NCBI RefSeq assembly: GCF_900106995.1
Contig: NZ_FNOK01000013.1
Span: forward strand, 124,001-188,000
DNA: 64,000 nucleotides
Source: Saccharopolyspora shandongensis
GTDB taxonomy: Bacteria; Actinomycetota; Actinomycetes; Mycobacteriales; Pseudonocardiaceae
Reading direction: 5' to 3'
The position numbers and the translations under genes were made by a program. The notes below the pieces were generated by a model. It had not been told where the DNA came from and did not search any database. It was given only the letters and a program-made list of their open reading frames with translations. Position 1 is the stretch's first letter. Every line of letters begins with the position of its first letter. Positions 61,699-64,000 of this stretch are shown piece after piece.

Positions 61699-62589
61699 AT
61701 GACAACCACGGCCTCCGCCGAGCGCGCTCCGCGCCGGTCGTCGAGCTTCCTCTACCGCAGACCGCGGCTTCGGCTGGGACTGCTGCTGTCCGCGCCGATG
61801 CTGTGGCTGGGGCTGGCCTACCTCGGCGCCCTGGCCGCCCTGTTCATCACCGCGTTCTGGAGCACCGACCCGTTCACCGGCCAGGTGGTGATCGAGTGGT
61901 CGCTGGACAACTTCGCGACGCTGCTCACCGACGAGGTCTACCGGACCGTCACGCTGCGCACGGTCGGCATCGCCCTGCTGGTCACCGTCGTGGACGCGGT
62001 GATCGCGTTCCCGATGGCCTACTACATGGCCAAGTTCGCCTCGCCCAAGGCGCAACGGCTGCTGGTCATCGCGATCATGACCCCGCTGTGGGCCAGCTAC
62101 CTGGTCAAGGCCTACGCGTGGCGGGTCATGCTCTCCGGCAACGGCGTGGTGCACTGGCTGCTGAGCCCGCTGGGCCTGGACGCCCCCGGCTACGGGCTGC
62201 TCGCCACCGTCATCACGCTGTCCTACCTGTGGTTGCCGTACATGATCCTGCCGATCTACGCGGGCCTCGAACGCCTTCCGGACTCCCTTGTGGACGCTTC
62301 GAGCGATCTGGGTGCCAAGCCGTGGCGCAGCTTCCGGTCGGTGGTGCTGCCGCTGGTCTTCCCGGCCATCGTGGCGGGCTCGATCTTCACGTTCTCGCTG
62401 TCGCTGGGCGACTACATCGCGGTCAAGATCGTCGGCGGCACCAACCAGATGCTGGGCAACGTCGTCTACGACAACATCGGCGCCGCCAACAACCTGCCCT
62501 TCGCCGCGACGGTGGCCACCGTCCCCGTCGTGATCATGCTCTGCTACCTGGCGGCCGTCCGCCGGACCGGCGCCCTCGACAACCTCTGA
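61699..62589 (+). CDS. potB: ABC permease, PotB type
   Basis: The 296-residue membrane protein has six spans. The coupling helix after span 4 contains the EAA-like S-S-D-L-G-A-K-P-W-R-S-F, and N-G-V-V-H-W-L-L in the loop is typical of PotB/spermidine permeases. ATG 61,699 is preferred over an upstream in-frame ATG at 61,642 because GAGGATCGAAAG precedes it. It pairs with the next permease. Confidence 0.85.
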   Translation: MTTTASAERAPRRSSSFLYRRPRLRLGLLLSAPMLWLGLAYLGALAALFITAFWSTDPFTGQVVIEWSLDNFATLLTDEVYRTVTLRTVGIALLVTVVDAVIAFPMAYYMAKFASPKAQRLLVIAIMTPLWASYLVKAYAWRVMLSGNGVVHWLLSPLGLDAPGYGLLATVITLSYLWLPYMILPIYAGLERLPDSLVDASSDLGAKPWRSFRSVVLPLVFPAIVAGSIFTFSLSLGDYIAVKIVGGTNQMLGNVVYDNIGAANNLPFAATVATVPVVIMLCYLAAVRRTGALDNL

Positions 62590-62723
62590 ACCCCGCTCCG
62601 CGACCGCGTTCCCCGCAAGTTCCATCAAGGTCGAACCTTTGATTTCTATGGAAATCGCGGCCCCGGAACCCCTTTCGAAGACCTCGGCCCACTCCCGAAA
62701 CAGCCCCTCTAGGAGCCGCTGCG

Positions 62724-63530
62724 ATGAGTGCTTCCCGAACGACCCGGCTGGTGCTGCTGGGCGCGCTCGTTCTCGGACTGGCGATGATCTACTTCCCGCT
62801 GCTGGTCGTGCTGCTCAACTCGGTCAACGCCGACACCACGTTCGCCTGGCCGCCGTCGTCCTTCACCCTGGAGTGGTGGCACCGAGCGCTCGGCAACCAG
62901 GGCGCCCTCGATGCGCTGGCGACGAGCGCGCTGGTCGGCGTGGCCTCGACCGCGATCTCGCTGGTCCTCGGCACGATGGCGGCGTTCGCCCTGCAGCGGT
63001 TCCGCTTCTTCGGCCGCGACCAGGTGTCGTTGCTGATCATCCTGCCGATCGCGTTGCCGGGGATCGTCACCGGCATCGCACTCAACAACGCCTTCCGCAC
63101 CATCCTGGGCATCGACCTGGGCCTGTTCACGGTCATCGTCGCGCACGCGACGTTCAGCATCGTGGTGGTGTTCAACAACGTCGTGGCCCGGCTGCGGCGG
63201 ATGGGCGGCAACCTGGAGGAGGCGTCGATGGACCTCGGCGCGGGCGGAGCCACCACGTTCCGCCTGGTGACGTTCCCGATGCTGCGCTCCGCGCTGCTGG
63301 CGGGCGGGCTGCTGGCGTTCGCGCTGTCCTTCGACGAGATCATCGTCACCACCTTCACGCTCGGCACCGGCATGGAAACGCTGCCGATCTGGATCCTCAA
63401 CAACCTGTTCCGGCCCAACCAGGCCCCGATCGTCAACGTCGTGGCGGCCGTGCTGATCGTGTTCTCGACGGTCCCGGTGTACCTGGCGCAACGGCTCTCC
63501 GGCGACACCAACGCCGGCGGCCGCCTCTGA
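62724..63530 (+). CDS. potC: ABC permease, PotC type
   Basis: The 268-residue permease has six spans and the EAA-type coupling block E-E-A-S-M-D-L-G-A-G-G near residue 170, followed by S-F-D-E-I-I-V-T-T-F. AGGAG precedes the ATG. The 134-base gap before it holds a GATTTC-TATG-GAAATC palindrome. This gene completes the importer; no fifth gene follows. Confidence 0.85.
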   Translation: MSASRTTRLVLLGALVLGLAMIYFPLLVVLLNSVNADTTFAWPPSSFTLEWWHRALGNQGALDALATSALVGVASTAISLVLGTMAAFALQRFRFFGRDQVSLLIILPIALPGIVTGIALNNAFRTILGIDLGLFTVIVAHATFSIVVVFNNVVARLRRMGGNLEEASMDLGAGGATTFRLVTFPMLRSALLAGGLLAFALSFDEIIVTTFTLGTGMETLPIWILNNLFRPNQAPIVNVVAAVLIVFSTVPVYLAQRLSGDTNAGGRL

Positions 63531-63891
63531 GTGGTCACGGCGGCGAGAGGACCACGTCGACCAGGCGCCGTGCGAGTGCCGCCGGGATCCCCGGATTCCC
63601 GGCGGTCGCCCGGGCCAGCTCCAGATCGGGGCCGACGAGCAGGCGGATCCGTCGGCCATGTCGCCAGGAAGGTCGCGGCGCTTCCCAACGCCACCAGAAT
63701 GTGACGGTCGGCGATACTTGGCACTGTCGTCGCGTTGCGAACAGGCCGTCTGGGGCAACGTGTCAACGGTAATTGGCAGCGTCGGTCAGCGGTACTTGGC
63801 AAGGCCGACCGTTGTCAGCGCTTCTTGTCGCTGGATCGCTGAGTGGAACTACTCATGCAGCTGTCATCCCGACATTGCTAGCTTGTGCGGC
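63531..63891. other. 361-base gap after the importer, no intact gene
   Basis: A minus-strand frame ending at 63,535 gives a plausible C-terminus (R-I-R-L-L-V-G-P-D-L-E-L-A-R-A-T-A-G-N-P, then A-L-A-R-R-L-V-D-V-V-L) of about 60 residues but has no start. Around 63,710-63,810, TACTTGGCA occurs twice and AATTGGCA once, which recalls the multiple end repeats of IS21-type elements. No transposase is visible. Both observations are weak. Confidence 0.3.
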
Positions 63892-64000
63892 ATGATTCCG
63901 TTACGCCGGATTGTGACGATCTCGTGTGCGGGCTTGTTACTGGCGTCATGCGGTATCGACGGCGGCGATTCAGCTGCGGGCGATGCGGAAACCGATCGGC
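63892..64000 (+). CDS. Lipoprotein, N-terminal part only
   Basis: The ATG at 63,892 opens a 36-residue partial frame starting M-I-P-L-R-R-I-V-T-I and leading to L-L-L-A-S-C-G-I-D-G-G-D, a standard signal peptide with lipobox L-A-S-C at residue 20, followed by the usual flexible Gly/Ser/Asp stretch. It runs off the end of the window, so the function is unknown. Confidence 0.7.
   Translation, partial: MIPLRRIVTISCAGLLLASCGIDGGDSAAGDAETDR

Noticed and set aside
63535..63720. Minus-strand gene after potC
   Set aside because: A believable C-terminus is visible but no start or family match; described as an unresolved gap and not called as a gene.
63710..63815. IS21-type insertion sequence end
   Set aside because: Only short repeated TTGGCA strings are present, with no transposase or paired end in the window.

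Overview
The window is about 70% GC, actinobacterial DNA. Tandem DUF397 genes beside an XRE/DUF5753 regulator, many short-spaced or 4-bp-overlapping operons, a KstR-like TetR protein and steroid genes related to those of Mycobacterium and Rhodococcus point to the Pseudonocardiales, with a Saccharopolyspora- or Amycolatopsis-type organism as my best guess. The genus is inferred and cannot be proved from the window.

Positions 1-3.2 kb and 8.9-45.3 kb hold a nearly complete aerobic steroid-degradation island, interrupted by unrelated genes. Side-chain genes are a CoA ligase (1.6-3.2 kb), ChsH3 and a hotdog thioesterase, FadE34/ChsE3-like double acyl-CoA dehydrogenase, FadA5 thiolase and Hsd4A (8.9-15.2 kb). 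Ring-opening genes are KshA (17.6 kb), KshB and KstD (32.8-35.5 kb), and a Kst4D-like delta4-(5alpha)-dehydrogenase (26.2 kb). The A/B-ring meta-cleavage set is HsaA (16.3 kb) plus a paralogue (28.7 kb), HsaB (36.6 kb), HsaC (27.7 kb), HsaD (35.5 kb) and HsaE/F/G (29.8-32.6 kb). A 3alpha-hydroxysteroid dehydrogenase relative (43.1 kb), a BaiE-like NTF2-fold protein with its Tyr/Asp/His set (39.2 kb), an old-yellow-enzyme reductase (1-548) and several SDRs suggest that the substrate is a 3alpha-hydroxylated or 5-reduced steroid such as a bile acid, more than, or besides, cholesterol. Regulators in the island are a KstR-like TetR protein and an IclR protein.

The most notable signal is a 15-bp palindrome, T-CCCG-N-T-N-A-N-CGGG-A. 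It occurs about 13 times, almost only in front of the steroid operons, and defines what looks like one regulon with an unassigned regulator. The fadA5/hsd4A divergent promoter lacks it and carries a different paired AT-rich site.

Unrelated genes inside or beside the island are an active-site-less alpha/beta hydrolase, a nucleoside hydrolase, a PAS-GGDEF-EAL protein (3.3-8.6 kb), and a small regulatory block at 20.1-26.0 kb (WYL regulator, XRE/DUF397 set, MFS exporter with an XRE regulator). The stretch 45.4-49.5 kb holds a GAP-family membrane protein, a catalase-like haem protein, a Dyp peroxidase and an unknown protein. At 49.8-55.8 kb lie an aldo/keto reductase, a miniaturised isopropylmalate-dehydrogenase relic, a threonine-synthase-like enzyme and an orphan KdpD. 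At 55.9-63.5 kb a soluble Cache protein, a GntR/FCD regulator, an aldehyde dehydrogenase and a four-gene PotABCD-type ABC importer form a probable polyamine or amino-aldehyde uptake and oxidation locus. A lipoprotein gene begins at 63,892 and runs off the end.

Dispersed intergenic elements are also visible: a structured repeat of about 160-200 bp in two full copies and one partial copy, palindromes with a TTTCGCGCGAAA-type core, and a recurring two-tier hairpin between convergent genes. I saw no tRNA, rRNA, CRISPR array, intact insertion sequence or prophage.
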